DNA of 20,777 nt, from the IMG/VR virus record IMGVR_UViG_3300047550_001068, positions 1-20,777 of that record. One strand, 5' to 3'. The first letter of the stretch is position 1, and every line of letters begins with the position of its first letter. Source of the DNA: a virus. A program made the translations under genes and the position numbers. This document shows, in pieces, positions 6,185 to 13,915 of this stretch. Below the pieces are notes generated by a model. It was not told the origin of the DNA and ran no database searches. It worked only from the letters and a program-made list of their open reading frames with translations.

Positions 6185-9100
6185 TTACTACATCCTCCAT
6201 TATTACTGTGCCGTCCTTTGTTTTGCCAAACTTAAACTTATAGACACTTCCTGCTTCAACATTCATGTAAGCCTTTGGGAATGCTGTAGGAAATACTGTT
6301 ACTGCATGTAGCTCTCTACCAGCATCTGCTAAAGTCAACGATGCCATTTTCTTGCCAGCCTTTGTCATGCGTGGTTTGAAAGAAACAACAAACATCTCAT
6401 CATCTTTATATGGCAACATCTTGTAATTTAAAAATTTTACAAGAGGATCTTTAGAGTCCTTTATTTCATCAGCAGGTACTGCAGATACAACCCTATTATC
6501 GTTTGCAAGAATAATATAAGTACGACCAGCCTCAATGGTGGTATTTTCTTCATCAAATATTCCAACACTACCAGTTTTATCTAGCAACTCTACCCTTGAC
6601 CATCCTTTTGATCTCTTAATTGATTTTACCATACCCATTAAAATAAATGCGCCTTTTTCTTCATATTCCTCAATATCATTTATATACGCATAATAATGTT
6701 GTGGAACTGGCATATTAAATTCAGGAAGATTAAGGTACTCATAAAGATTTTCCTTAACCTTCTCTGGATCGGCTGGGTTGTCTGGAAATGTAAGAGCTCC
6801 AATTGAATTCATTGCTTGTAAAGCACGACTATTAACGCCATTGCCTTTTGTAAAAGTAAACTCTTCTACCTGTTTGAAAGAAGTAAATGGTCTAGCAGCA
6901 ATGTAACGATCAGCAATAGTATCAGAAATAAACTTAATAGCGGAGAGTCCAAATCTAATACCCTTACCCTCAATTTTAAAATCTTTATCCGAATCATTAA
7001 TATGAGGCAACTTAACTGGAATGCCCATTCTTTTCGCTTCAATTAGATACTCCGTCCTTGTATCTTTGTCTTTCTCATTTTTAAGAAGGGCAAACATAAA
7101 TTCTAGCGGATAATGATATTTTAGCCACGCCGTCCAATACGAGAGAGTACTGTAAGCAACGGCATGTGATTTGTTAAACGAATATCCCGCATGTGCTTCA
7201 AAGTCATGCCACAAATCCAAAGCATCATTAGGAGCAATAAACTTAGAAGCCCCCTTGATAAACTGGTCTTTGAAAACATCAAACTCTCTTGCATCCTTCT
7301 TTTTACCAATGATCTTGCGGACCTTATCAGCTTCAGCCATTGTCATGCCACCAAGCTGAACGCAGGCCTGCATAACCTGTTCCTGGTATAGGATACACCC
7401 ATATGTTTCTTCTGTAAATGGCTTTAAAATTTGATGTAGATAGTTGATATTTTGACGACCATGTTTACGAGCAATATAGTCTTTTCCAATAGTATTCATA
7501 GCACCTGGACGAACCAAGGCGTTAGAAGCAGCAAGTTCGGCAAGATTTTTTACACCCATCTTTATAAGTAGATTTGTGTATGGAGTTGCTTCACATTGAA
7601 AGATACCTTTTGTATAACCGTCAGAAAGCATCTGATAAACATTTTTATCATCCATATCAATATTAAGAAGATCTATCTTTTTATCATATCTTTCTTCAAT
7701 AATATCAAGTGTATCCTTTAGAACACTAAGTGTTTTTAATCCAAGAGCATCAATCTTAATTAGACCAATACGCTCTGCTTCTTCCATATCTACCGCCACA
7801 ACTGGCATACGATCATCTGATCCAGTTACACTACGAGTTTCCAATGGAGCATATTTAAAGATTGGCTCTTTACTTGTAACAACACCCGCAGCATGTATTC
7901 CTGTTCCACGAATACGACCACGAAGTTGGTCTCCAAGAGCAACAACCTCTGGATACTTATCACGGAACCATTCTGCATTTCTTGACGTACAGAAATCGTC
8001 CCATGTATCTACAGTTTTAAGAACTTTATTAACATCTGGCAAAGGAATATTAAGTGCACGAGCAACATCTCTTACAACACCTTTATCTTTGAATTCTAAG
8101 AATGTAGCAATAGAAGCAACATGGCGATACTGTCTAACTAGATAATCTTTTACTTCATCACGACGTGAGTCTTGAATATCTGAATCAATATCAGGAAAGT
8201 CATTACGCTCAGGATTAATAAATCGGAAGAACAAGAGTCCGTGTTTGATTGGATCAATATCTGTGATTCCAATTGCGTAGCAAAGCAAAGAACCAGCAGA
8301 GGATCCACGACCTGGACCAACCATGATGCCTTCCTTCTTTGCCCAGTTAAGCATGTTACGAACAACTAGAAAGTATGGCTCAAAATTCTTTTCTCCAATA
8401 ATCTTTAATTCTTCATCAAGACGATTTAAATATTCTTCATTGCTATCTAGTCCACGCTCTTTCAAACCTTCTAAAGCAAGTTTCTTTAGCTCATCTCCTG
8501 GATTTCTGTATTGAACTGGCAGCAAATTAAGACCAGACTTGATATCGTAGTCTTCCACCTTATTCATAATCTCATTAGTGCTATTAAACATTTCTTCATT
8601 TTCTATACCCTGCTTTGCCATACAAACCTTCATCTCTTCATATGAAAGCAGGTGAATATCAAAAGAACGGAAAGACATTTGACGATCTGCGCCATACAAA
8701 TAATCAAGCCTATCCATCATATCTTTATGCTTCTTAGACTTTTCGTATGTAACATCTTTTTGCAATTTTGCATGGGTATTTAGGATGAGCATCAATTCTT
8801 GTATTTCTTTTTGGCTGGTATCTGAATGATGACAGTCTGGTGTAACTACAATCTTTACGCCCATTGACTTTGCTAAATCAATTAACCCCTTGTTTACTCT
8901 TTCAGGGTTGTGTGGCATTACTTCAATATAATAATCATCGCCAAATGTTTCTTTAAACCATGCTACATGCTTCTTTGCAATAGCAAGTTCATCTAACTCT
9001 ACTGCCTTGGCAATCCAGCCACTGAGACAAGCAGAGGTTACAACGATACCTTCTTTATATTTTGCAAGTGTCTCAAAATCAAATCTTGGCTTACTAAAAA

Positions 9101-9452
9101 ATCCATCAGTCCAAGCAATTTCATTAATTTTATTTAGGTTTTCTAAACCTTGTTGGTTCTTGGCTAGAAGAACTATATGATGATAATTTTGATCAAGTGG
9201 GTCAGTGCGGTCTGCCTTTGCCCTCTTGTCAGCCATATCTGTTGTCATATAGCCTTCTATGCCAAGAATTGGTTTAATACCAGCTTCTTTCGCAGCACGA
9301 TACATTTCACGGTGTCCAGACAAAGTTCCGTGATCTGTTATAGCAATTGCTTGCATACCAAGTTCAACTGCTCTGTTTACATATTCCTGCGGAGTTGCCA
9401 CACCATCCATTAAAGAATAATGGGTGTGGACATGAAGCCCAACGTAATTCAT
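6177..9452 (-). CDS. dnaE: DNA polymerase III alpha-type (C-family) replicative polymerase
   Basis: A 1091-residue C-family polymerase. The N-terminal PHP domain (1-260) carries HVHTHYS (H7, H9), ITDHGT (D40, H41), GIEGY (E66), H92, SACLSG (C142) and PDCHH (D206, H208), so all usual metal ligands seem kept. The palm follows with GPGRGSSAGSL (379-389), the catalytic pair in FPDIDSD (D421, D423) and the third acid in IKIDALGLKTL (D568). The helix-hairpin-helix and fingers region continues to about 900. An OB-fold-like segment, FILMGMVKSIKRSKGW, begins near 950. The protein is slightly shorter than E. coli DnaE (1160) and lacks its long tau-binding end. The start is the ATG at 9452, three bases after the ssDNA-binding protein gene. 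No separate DnaQ-type exonuclease lies in the window. Confidence 0.95.
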   Translation of the reverse strand: MNYVGLHVHTHYSLMDGVATPQEYVNRAVELGMQAIAITDHGTLSGHREMYRAAKEAGIKPILGIEGYMTTDMADKRAKADRTDPLDQNYHHIVLLAKNQQGLENLNKINEIAWTDGFFSKPRFDFETLAKYKEGIVVTSACLSGWIAKAVELDELAIAKKHVAWFKETFGDDYYIEVMPHNPERVNKGLIDLAKSMGVKIVVTPDCHHSDTSQKEIQELMLILNTHAKLQKDVTYEKSKKHKDMMDRLDYLYGADRQMSFRSFDIHLLSYEEMKVCMAKQGIENEEMFNSTNEIMNKVEDYDIKSGLNLLPVQYRNPGDELKKLALEGLKERGLDSNEEYLNRLDEELKIIGEKNFEPYFLVVRNMLNWAKKEGIMVGPGRGSSAGSLLCYAIGITDIDPIKHGLLFFRFINPERNDFPDIDSDIQDSRRDEVKDYLVRQYRHVASIATFLEFKDKGVVRDVARALNIPLPDVNKVLKTVDTWDDFCTSRNAEWFRDKYPEVVALGDQLRGRIRGTGIHAAGVVTSKEPIFKYAPLETRSVTGSDDRMPVVAVDMEEAERIGLIKIDALGLKTLSVLKDTLDIIEERYDKKIDLLNIDMDDKNVYQMLSDGYTKGIFQCEATPYTNLLIKMGVKNLAELAASNALVRPGAMNTIGKDYIARKHGRQNINYLHQILKPFTEETYGCILYQEQVMQACVQLGGMTMAEADKVRKIIGKKKDAREFDVFKDQFIKGASKFIAPNDALDLWHDFEAHAGYSFNKSHAVAYSTLSYWTAWLKYHYPLEFMFALLKNEKDKDTRTEYLIEAKRMGIPVKLPHINDSDKDFKIEGKGIRFGLSAIKFISDTIADRYIAARPFTSFKQVEEFTFTKGNGVNSRALQAMNSIGALTFPDNPADPEKVKENLYEYLNLPEFNMPVPQHYYAYINDIEEYEEKGAFILMGMVKSIKRSKGWSRVELLDKTGSVGIFDEENTTIEAGRTYIILANDNRVVSAVPADEIKDSKDPLVKFLNYKMLPYKDDEMFVVSFKPRMTKAGKKMASLTLADAGRELHAVTVFPTAFPKAYMNVEAGSVYKFKFGKTKDGTVIMEDVVNV

Positions 9453-9455
9453 CTA

Positions 9456-10109
9456 TTACCAATCAATGTTGGTAGCAGTTGTTGATGGAGTGTCAAATCC
9501 AAAGTAAAATGCTTCTTGCTCTGGATATGGAACTTCACGAACTACCTTTTCTAGATTAAAATACTCTTTACCTTCCCACTTATATGGTTCAGTATCTGGA
9601 GTAGATGGAATTAGTGTGTAATTGGTTTCAGTACCCTGACCATTACGCTTTAGCTTCCATGTAAGATTTGAGATGCTTCCTGTTTCAAGTGCATACTCAC
9701 GAATTGTATTAAATGCTGACTGCTTGCTGATACCCTGTGACCAAACTGCAATGTATGGATCTTCAGTACCATCGTCAACTAGGACATTGGTGTAGAAACG
9801 AAGACGTGCTCTCCAGCCACTCTTGGGTTCTTTACGTGCCATCTCGCAACCAAAGCAACGACCTTCAGATTCCTGAGTACATGCTGCCTTGCGCTTATAG
9901 TCTTTTGGATTTGTATGTTCTGAAACAACAACTGCAAGACCACGATCTTCGTTATAGTTTGCTGAGTCAGAATCAAGTTCGTTAACAAAACGAATCTTTG
10001 CTGCTTGTCCATCCGCTAGTTTAACCCAACGAACTTTTGTTCCTGCGCTTTCATATTTTGGCTTTTCAACTAATGCGTTGATGTTCTTAAGCCCTTTAAC
10101 TATTGCCAT
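9456..10109 (-). CDS. ssb: Phage ssDNA-binding protein (gp32-like)
   Basis: A 217-residue protein resembling phage single-stranded DNA-binding proteins of the gp32 type. An N-terminal basic segment (about 1-30) leads into an OB-fold-like region (VRWVKLADGQAAKIRFVNEL). A probable zinc-knuckle insertion uses H65, C77, C85 and C88 (SEHTN ... AACTQ ... RCFGCEMAR), matching the His-Cys-Cys-Cys zinc site of T4 gp32. Further beta strands follow (RARLRFYTNVLVDD, DPYIAVWSQG). The C-terminus ends in NIDW rather than a long acidic tail. A good AGGAG Shine-Dalgarno precedes the ATG at 10109. It lies between primase and polymerase, which is the expected place for a fork component. Family assignment is by motif and context. 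Confidence 0.8.
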   Translation of the reverse strand: MAIVKGLKNINALVEKPKYESAGTKVRWVKLADGQAAKIRFVNELDSDSANYNEDRGLAVVVSEHTNPKDYKRKAACTQESEGRCFGCEMARKEPKSGWRARLRFYTNVLVDDGTEDPYIAVWSQGISKQSAFNTIREYALETGSISNLTWKLKRNGQGTETNYTLIPSTPDTEPYKWEGKEYFNLEKVVREVPYPEQEAFYFGFDTPSTTATNIDW

Positions 10110-10120
10110 TATTTTCTCCT

Positions 10121-10150
10121 TATATAAGTTTTTCTATTTTAGCATAGCAA
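10121..10150 (-). promoter_or_regulatory. Promoter-like sequence before the ssDNA-binding protein gene
   Basis: Minus strand TTGCTA (10150-10145), an 18-base spacer and TATATA (10126-10121), immediately followed by AGGAG. The predicted start (about 10114) would leave a leader of only about five bases, so this would be a nearly leaderless message or not a promoter at all. A separate promoter for the ssDNA-binding protein, needed in large amounts, would make biological sense. Confidence 0.22.
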
Positions 10151-11066
10151 TGATAGAGTTGTCAAATGAGTATTCTAGTTGTTTAATAGCATCATCATTC
10201 ATATCGCCTATATCTTTATATTGTTTATCTAATTTAACTACTGTAACTAGTGACCCTAATTTCTCAATTAGGCGGTCAGCCATAATTGAGCCTGCTTCAT
10301 CATTGTCTGCCACAAGCACAACATTTGTGAAGTACTTTTCTAATAACTTCATCTGGCTTGATGAAACATTAGCCCCCAGCGTGGCAACTGCGGGTAAACC
10401 TACCTGATCTAATCTGATTGCATCAAAAGAAGACTCTACTACATATACTGTACTAGAAGACTTTACCCTGTGCAAATTAAATAATATTTTACTCTTTGGT
10501 AATCCTGGTGTGTTCTTGAATTCTTTTCCTTCTACCGTTCTTGCAACAAATCCAATACACATACCATCTGGAGAATGCATGGGTACAGTTACGGAATCTT
10601 GTTTTTCAGAATAACCAAGATCAAACTTAATCATTGAGTCTACTGTTATTCTTCTTCCTGAAAAATATGATGTTGCTCTTGGACTATCTACCGCCTGCTT
10701 TGCTAGTCTCTTGATAAGAAGCTCATCATATTGTACAAAATCTGGGGCAGCATAAAGAGTTTTATTAACAACATCTTCTAAATTAGTCTCAATTTCTTTA
10801 CTCTTAATATATCTGATAGATTCAAAATAAGATCTACCAGTCATATGCATAATTAATTCAATAAGATTTTTAGTTGTTTGACAACCAAAGCAAAAGAATA
10901 GTCCAGACTCTTTTGATACTTCTCCAGCAGGGGTTCTGTTATTGTTATGATAAGGACAAAAAATTATATAATCAGTACCGTACTCAGCCTCTATATCTAT
11001 TCCTGCGCCTGTTAGTACTCTTTGTATTTGTTGTGATGTGTATATATCGTTATTTTTTGTCTTCAT
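10134..11066 (-). CDS. dnaG: DnaG-type DNA primase
   Basis: A 310-residue primase that makes RNA primers. Counted from the ATG at 11066: a CHC2 zinc finger with C37-P-Y-H40 and C59-F-G-C62 (FCPYHNNNRTP, LFFCFGCQ), then a TOPRIM domain with YVVESSFDAI (E211, D215), the metal-binding VADNDEAG (D254, D256), and DIGDMND (D288). A C-terminal helicase-interaction domain is not obvious. The protein is therefore about half the length of bacterial DnaG, as in many phage primases. An upstream in-frame TTG (11096) is a possible start, but the ATG is preferred because it leaves a 17-base overlap with the helicase gene. Primase and helicase are transcribed together and would act as a pair. Confidence 0.9.
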   Translation of the reverse strand: MKTKNNDIYTSQQIQRVLTGAGIDIEAEYGTDYIIFCPYHNNNRTPAGEVSKESGLFFCFGCQTTKNLIELIMHMTGRSYFESIRYIKSKEIETNLEDVVNKTLYAAPDFVQYDELLIKRLAKQAVDSPRATSYFSGRRITVDSMIKFDLGYSEKQDSVTVPMHSPDGMCIGFVARTVEGKEFKNTPGLPKSKILFNLHRVKSSSTVYVVESSFDAIRLDQVGLPAVATLGANVSSSQMKLLEKYFTNVVLVADNDEAGSIMADRLIEKLGSLVTVVKLDKQYKDIGDMNDDAIKQLEYSFDNSIIAMLK

Positions 11067-12273
11067 AATCTTTGTATCTATAATATCCTTTATCAAAATC
11101 TACCTGTATTAAAAAGTCTCCCATAAATCCGTTACGGTTTTTTCTAAACGCACATTCAATTATATCACTATTGGCTGCCCTACCAAGTGCCAAAACCCAG
11201 TCAGCATCATAAGCAATCTGGCGTGACCAAGCAGTTTGTCCTAGAGTTGGAACTGTGCTCATATTAGTAACATCATCTGGTGTTGCAGAAGAAATTGCAA
11301 TAATGGGAACCTCTTCGCTAATAGACATTAGTTTAAGTTCACGAGAAAGATTCTTCATACGTACCGTTTCATTATCAGACTTCTGGTTTGGTGCCATTAG
11401 TTGTAAATAGTCTACAATCACAAAGTCTGGACGGTACTGATCAATCTTTCCACGAATAACAGATGGAGTAATTTCTCCACCACTATCATTAGAAATAATA
11501 TGAAATGGTGGCTTCCCTTCAATTTTGTTTTCGTGCCACTTCTTCAACATATCTATTTCAATATCCCCATTTGAAATCTTGCGATGTGACCAAAGACCTT
11601 CGCCCATAATCGCAAAAACACGATTACGAACTTCTGTCTCAGACATTTCAAGACTTATGATCATTGGAGTTTTGCCCTGTTTCCATGCCTGTACGGCAAA
11701 GTAAAGAGCAAGCCAGGATTTGCCAATACCTGGATATGCCAAGAAAATCCCCAATTGACCTGGCATAATTCCTGAAGGGAGGTAATTATCAAACCCTGGC
11801 AAGCCTGTTTTAATTCCAATCTTGCCAAGTTCTTGCTGCTTCTTAACATTTTCAAAATATGTAATTGCAGACTGAATATCTGTTGCATCAATATCACGAA
11901 TAGCAGATGTATTCTTTTTTAACTCAGAGGTTTTAGTAATTAACTGTTCAAGTGCTTTTACACCTTGGCCACCCTGTACATCTGTAGCAGCATTACGGAT
12001 AATATCTTTAAGGCTATCATTTAAATATTCTGCCTGAAATTCTTCAAGATGGTGCTTTGTAGATCCTACTCCTTGTGATGGAGCAAAGTCTCTAAATTTT
12101 TCTACAACAAGAGATACTGGCGGTACAGTTCCATTACTTTCTGTATACCGTTTTATAAAATTCCATACGTCTCCATGTGTTCTAAGCATTGAGTCAATAT
12201 TGGCTTGTAAAAGAACATGTACCTGCTTATCTTCTAATACTGCTGATATTAATTTTGATTCTGAATTATTCAC
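11050..12273 (-). CDS. dnaB: DnaB-type replicative helicase
   Basis: A 407-residue RecA-fold hexameric helicase that unwinds DNA ahead of the polymerase. An N-terminal helical region (1-110) carries a short DnaB N-like segment. The ATPase core shows Walker A AYPGIGKSW (179-187; K185, S186), the catalytic glutamate in IISLEMSE (E209), Walker B FVIVDYLQL (D288), and an arginine-containing CAFRKNRNG segment (about 374-382) that matches the arginine-finger region. The length is shorter than E. coli DnaB (471) mainly in the N-terminal part. The start is GTG at 12273, preceded by AGGAAG, with an 8-base overlap with the small upstream gene. It lies directly before the primase gene, as in other phage primosomes. 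Confidence 0.94.
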   Translation of the reverse strand: MNNSESKLISAVLEDKQVHVLLQANIDSMLRTHGDVWNFIKRYTESNGTVPPVSLVVEKFRDFAPSQGVGSTKHHLEEFQAEYLNDSLKDIIRNAATDVQGGQGVKALEQLITKTSELKKNTSAIRDIDATDIQSAITYFENVKKQQELGKIGIKTGLPGFDNYLPSGIMPGQLGIFLAYPGIGKSWLALYFAVQAWKQGKTPMIISLEMSETEVRNRVFAIMGEGLWSHRKISNGDIEIDMLKKWHENKIEGKPPFHIISNDSGGEITPSVIRGKIDQYRPDFVIVDYLQLMAPNQKSDNETVRMKNLSRELKLMSISEEVPIIAISSATPDDVTNMSTVPTLGQTAWSRQIAYDADWVLALGRAANSDIIECAFRKNRNGFMGDFLIQVDFDKGYYRYKDYEDKK

Positions 12274-12574
12274 TTAGCCACTTCCTAGCCAACTCTCTAC
12301 GCTCTTGTCTTTCTAGTATATCTTTTTCTGTAGCATCTCTGCCATTTAAAATCTCTTGTGCATTATAAGCAAAAAAGCTCCATGTGGGGGTTTGTGCTAC
12401 CCCAAAATAATAATCTAGTAAATCGTAGCAAGCCTTGATGCCGTAGGATTCTACCAGCGCATCAGCAGCCCATTGCTCAACATTAAGATTGAGGTTAGAC
12501 TTTTGCTCGTATCTCTGCAAATGAAGCTTATTGTAGCGACTGAGCAAAGCCATTCGGTCTTTGCGATCAGCCAT
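12266..12574 (-). CDS. Hypothetical protein next to the helicase
   Basis: A 102-residue basic, mainly helical protein that I do not recognise. The N-terminus is polar and basic (RKDRMALLSRYNKLHLQRYEQ). A hydrophobic core follows with VEQWAADALVESYGIKACYDL (two helices) and aromatic DYYFGVAQTPTWSFFAYNAQEIL. The end is highly charged (ERQERRELARKWLSE). It overlaps dnaB by 8 bases and the ATG at 12574 has GAAGAG five bases upstream. Small proteins encoded immediately before a phage dnaB are often helicase loaders or primosome adaptors, so a loader role is a reasonable guess from position, but no family motif supports it. Confidence 0.65.
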   Translation of the reverse strand: MADRKDRMALLSRYNKLHLQRYEQKSNLNLNVEQWAADALVESYGIKACYDLLDYYFGVAQTPTWSFFAYNAQEILNGRDATEKDILERQERRELARKWLSE

Positions 12575-12576
12575 AT

Positions 12577-12789
12577 TTACTCTTCTACAATTTCAGCTTT
12601 TGCTTCTTGTACTTTTTCAACTACTTTGCTTTCAACAAAAGCATATACACGATCCATTGCATCGTTAGTAGTCTCTCCATCACGAGTATAATCTACAACT
12701 CCTAGATCTACACGCAAAGATTGGAAATTTCCCAAATTAAGAGTATATCCTAAAGTTACGGATACCTTTGTATCATTTCTTTCTTCCAC
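12577..12789 (-). CDS. Hypothetical protein
   Basis: About 70 residues, with beta-rich and acidic character: TKVSVTLGYTLNLGNFQSLRV looks like two strands, then DLGVVDYTRDGETTNDAM, then a helical, glutamate-rich tail (FVESKVVEKVQEAKAEIVEE). No family is recognised. The conventional ATG at 12804 sits immediately in front of a perfect AAGGAGG Shine-Dalgarno (12795-12801) that would be inside the coding sequence. The GTG at 12789, five bases after that site, is the more likely start and is used here; a second GTG at 12792 is possible. It lies two bases before the helicase-associated gene, so the two may share a transcript. Confidence 0.6.
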   Translation of the reverse strand: MEERNDTKVSVTLGYTLNLGNFQSLRVDLGVVDYTRDGETTNDAMDRVYAFVESKVVEKVQEAKAEIVEE

Positions 12790-12807
12790 CACTGCCTCCT
12801 TCATAGG

Positions 12808-13353
12808 CTAATTAATGCTCTCTCCCCAAACAGGAATAAACCTGCCGTCTTCTGTTCTTGTGTAAACAAGTATACCATCACCAGTTTTTCGTGTCAACTC
12901 CTGCGCTGTAGGAGTCATATTGTTTGTTATTAAATTATCTTTTCTTGGTCTTCCATGATGTATGCTTGCTAGTATATCACGAATCTCTTTTACTTGTGAC
13001 TCAGAGTAATAGGATCTTATTTGCCATCCACGCTCACCATTAATTTTTGCTCCAGTTGGTGGCGGGATAGTTCCATTCTTTATTAAAGTTGGAAAATATT
13101 TACGGTGCCTATTGACAAGTCTTGCTGTATCTGCTACAGTATACGCTCTTTGTCTATTTTTTCTAAAATCAGAACGTAGACAAGTTTCCAGTCTGTCTTT
13201 TGTAATATTGTAAACAGTAACCATTCCAGTTGATCGAGAACTGTGATGAAGTCTAACTAAGTCTCCATTTAAAAACCAAATTTTTTTATTGGCTTTTATT
13301 ACAGGCTCGTCATTGTATTCTTGACTCTGGATTTTTCCTTTTCCAGTAGCCAT
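12808..13353 (-). CDS. MerR-like helix-turn-helix protein
   Basis: A 181-residue protein from the ATG at 13353, chosen because GGAGGG sits five bases upstream; a longer frame back to 13404 lacks such support. The N-terminal third is basic and beta-rich (IWFLNGDLVRLHHSSRS, MVTVYNITKDRLE). A middle segment, YTVADTARLVNRHRKYFPTL followed by KNGTIPPPTG, has the two-helix-plus-wing layout of MerR or excisionase DNA-binding domains. The last part is helical then polar (VKEIRDILASIHHGRPRKDN) and ends in VYTRTEDGRFIPVW. It is probably a DNA-binding regulator or excisionase-type accessory factor. The 5' end overlaps the next gene by 55 bases in a different frame. Confidence 0.65.
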   Translation of the reverse strand: MATGKGKIQSQEYNDEPVIKANKKIWFLNGDLVRLHHSSRSTGMVTVYNITKDRLETCLRSDFRKNRQRAYTVADTARLVNRHRKYFPTLIKNGTIPPPTGAKINGERGWQIRSYYSESQVKEIRDILASIHHGRPRKDNLITNNMTPTAQELTRKTGDGILVYTRTEDGRFIPVWGESIN

Positions 13354-13487
13354 CTTCCCTCCAAAGACTGAGACGGTGGATGAAAAAAAGTTCTTTTTCC
13401 GCAAAGAATACAGAATGTTTCCATGTGGTCAATAGTACTATATTGACGATCTATAAATACTCTACCACCACATTTTTTACATAGCAT
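13299..13487 (-). CDS. Small zinc-ribbon protein
   Basis: A 62-residue protein with two CxxC pairs: C3-K-K-C6 near the N-terminus and C26-I-L-C29 (FCILCGKR). This is a minimal zinc-ribbon knuckle pair with a 19-residue loop between, followed by a basic C-terminal half (LEKEKSRVKNTMTSL). The ATG at 13487 has only a weak Shine-Dalgarno but overlaps the upstream stop by one base (TAATG), so translational coupling is likely. Its 3' end runs 55 bases into the MerR-like gene in another frame, which is a larger overlap than elsewhere here. The coherent metal site argues that the gene is real. It may bind nucleic acid. Confidence 0.65.
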   Translation of the reverse strand: MLCKKCGGRVFIDRQYSTIDHMETFCILCGKRTFFHPPSQSLEGRWLLEKEKSRVKNTMTSL

Positions 13488-13681
13488 TATTCTGGGTTTT
13501 CAATTCCTATTTTTGCAGCAATTTCTTCAGAGTATTTTTCTACCTCTAAATCTTTTTGCTTTTTTTCATTTATTAGTGTTGTTATTTCTGCCCTTAAAAT
13601 AGCAACTTGGGTTTCATAGTTAGATACTATTTCCCCTATGCGTTGCTGTAATGCAGTAATAACTAATTCTGCTTTTTCCAT
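13487..13681 (-). CDS. Small coiled-coil protein
   Basis: A 64-residue protein with an almost continuous helix from about residue 3 to 55 and heptad-like hydrophobic spacing (for example AELVITALQQRIGEIV, then VAILRAEITTLINEK, then LEVEKYSEEI). No cysteine, membrane segment or known motif is visible. The charge pattern suggests a dimeric or trimeric coiled coil. It follows the next coiled-coil gene after 12 bases and is coupled to the zinc-ribbon gene by a TAATG junction. An AGGATAG sequence precedes the ATG. The function is unknown; a structural or assembly accessory is possible. Confidence 0.6.
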   Translation of the reverse strand: MEKAELVITALQQRIGEIVSNYETQVAILRAEITTLINEKKQKDLEVEKYSEEIAAKIGIENPE

Positions 13682-13693
13682 TATTACTCTATC

Positions 13694-13906
13694 CTATTCT
13701 AACTTAGATATCTCTGCATCTAATACAGAAATCTTTTTACTAATTTCTTCAATTTGATTATTTAATGAAGTTAGGGTGTCCTGATTAGGATTATTTGCAG
13801 AGTTTTCTTCTAAAATTGTTATCTCTACATTATACTTACTATATTCTAGATTTCTTTTATGCTGATTAATAATAGAAATCTTATCTTCATTGGTTAATGT
13901 TGTCAT
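13694..13906 (-). CDS. Small coiled-coil protein
   Basis: A 70-residue protein with two helical segments, NEDKISIINQHKRNLEYSKY (about 6-25) and IEEISKKISVLDAEISKLE (about 52-70), separated by a polar asparagine-rich stretch (ENSANNPNQDT). Heptad-like hydrophobics suggest a helical hairpin or coiled coil. The start is supported by the best Shine-Dalgarno in this part of the window (AGGAGGG, four bases from the ATG at 13906). It lies immediately downstream of the glycosyltransferase gene with a 9-base spacer. No homologue family is recognised. It is similar in size and character to the next gene, which raises the possibility that the two proteins interact. Confidence 0.6.
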   Translation of the reverse strand: MTTLTNEDKISIINQHKRNLEYSKYNVEITILEENSANNPNQDTLTSLNNQIEEISKKISVLDAEISKLE

Positions 13907-13915
13907 TTTACCCTC

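Noticed and set aside
7121-8514. Several 60-70-residue frames within the polymerase gene on both strands
   Set aside because: Shadows of a 1091-codon gene with full catalytic motifs; no initiation signals.
12808-13404. 198-residue version of the MerR-like gene starting at 13404
   Set aside because: The ATG at 13353 has a GGAGGG site five bases upstream, and the extra N-terminal residues would lengthen the overlap with the zinc-ribbon gene to 106 bases.
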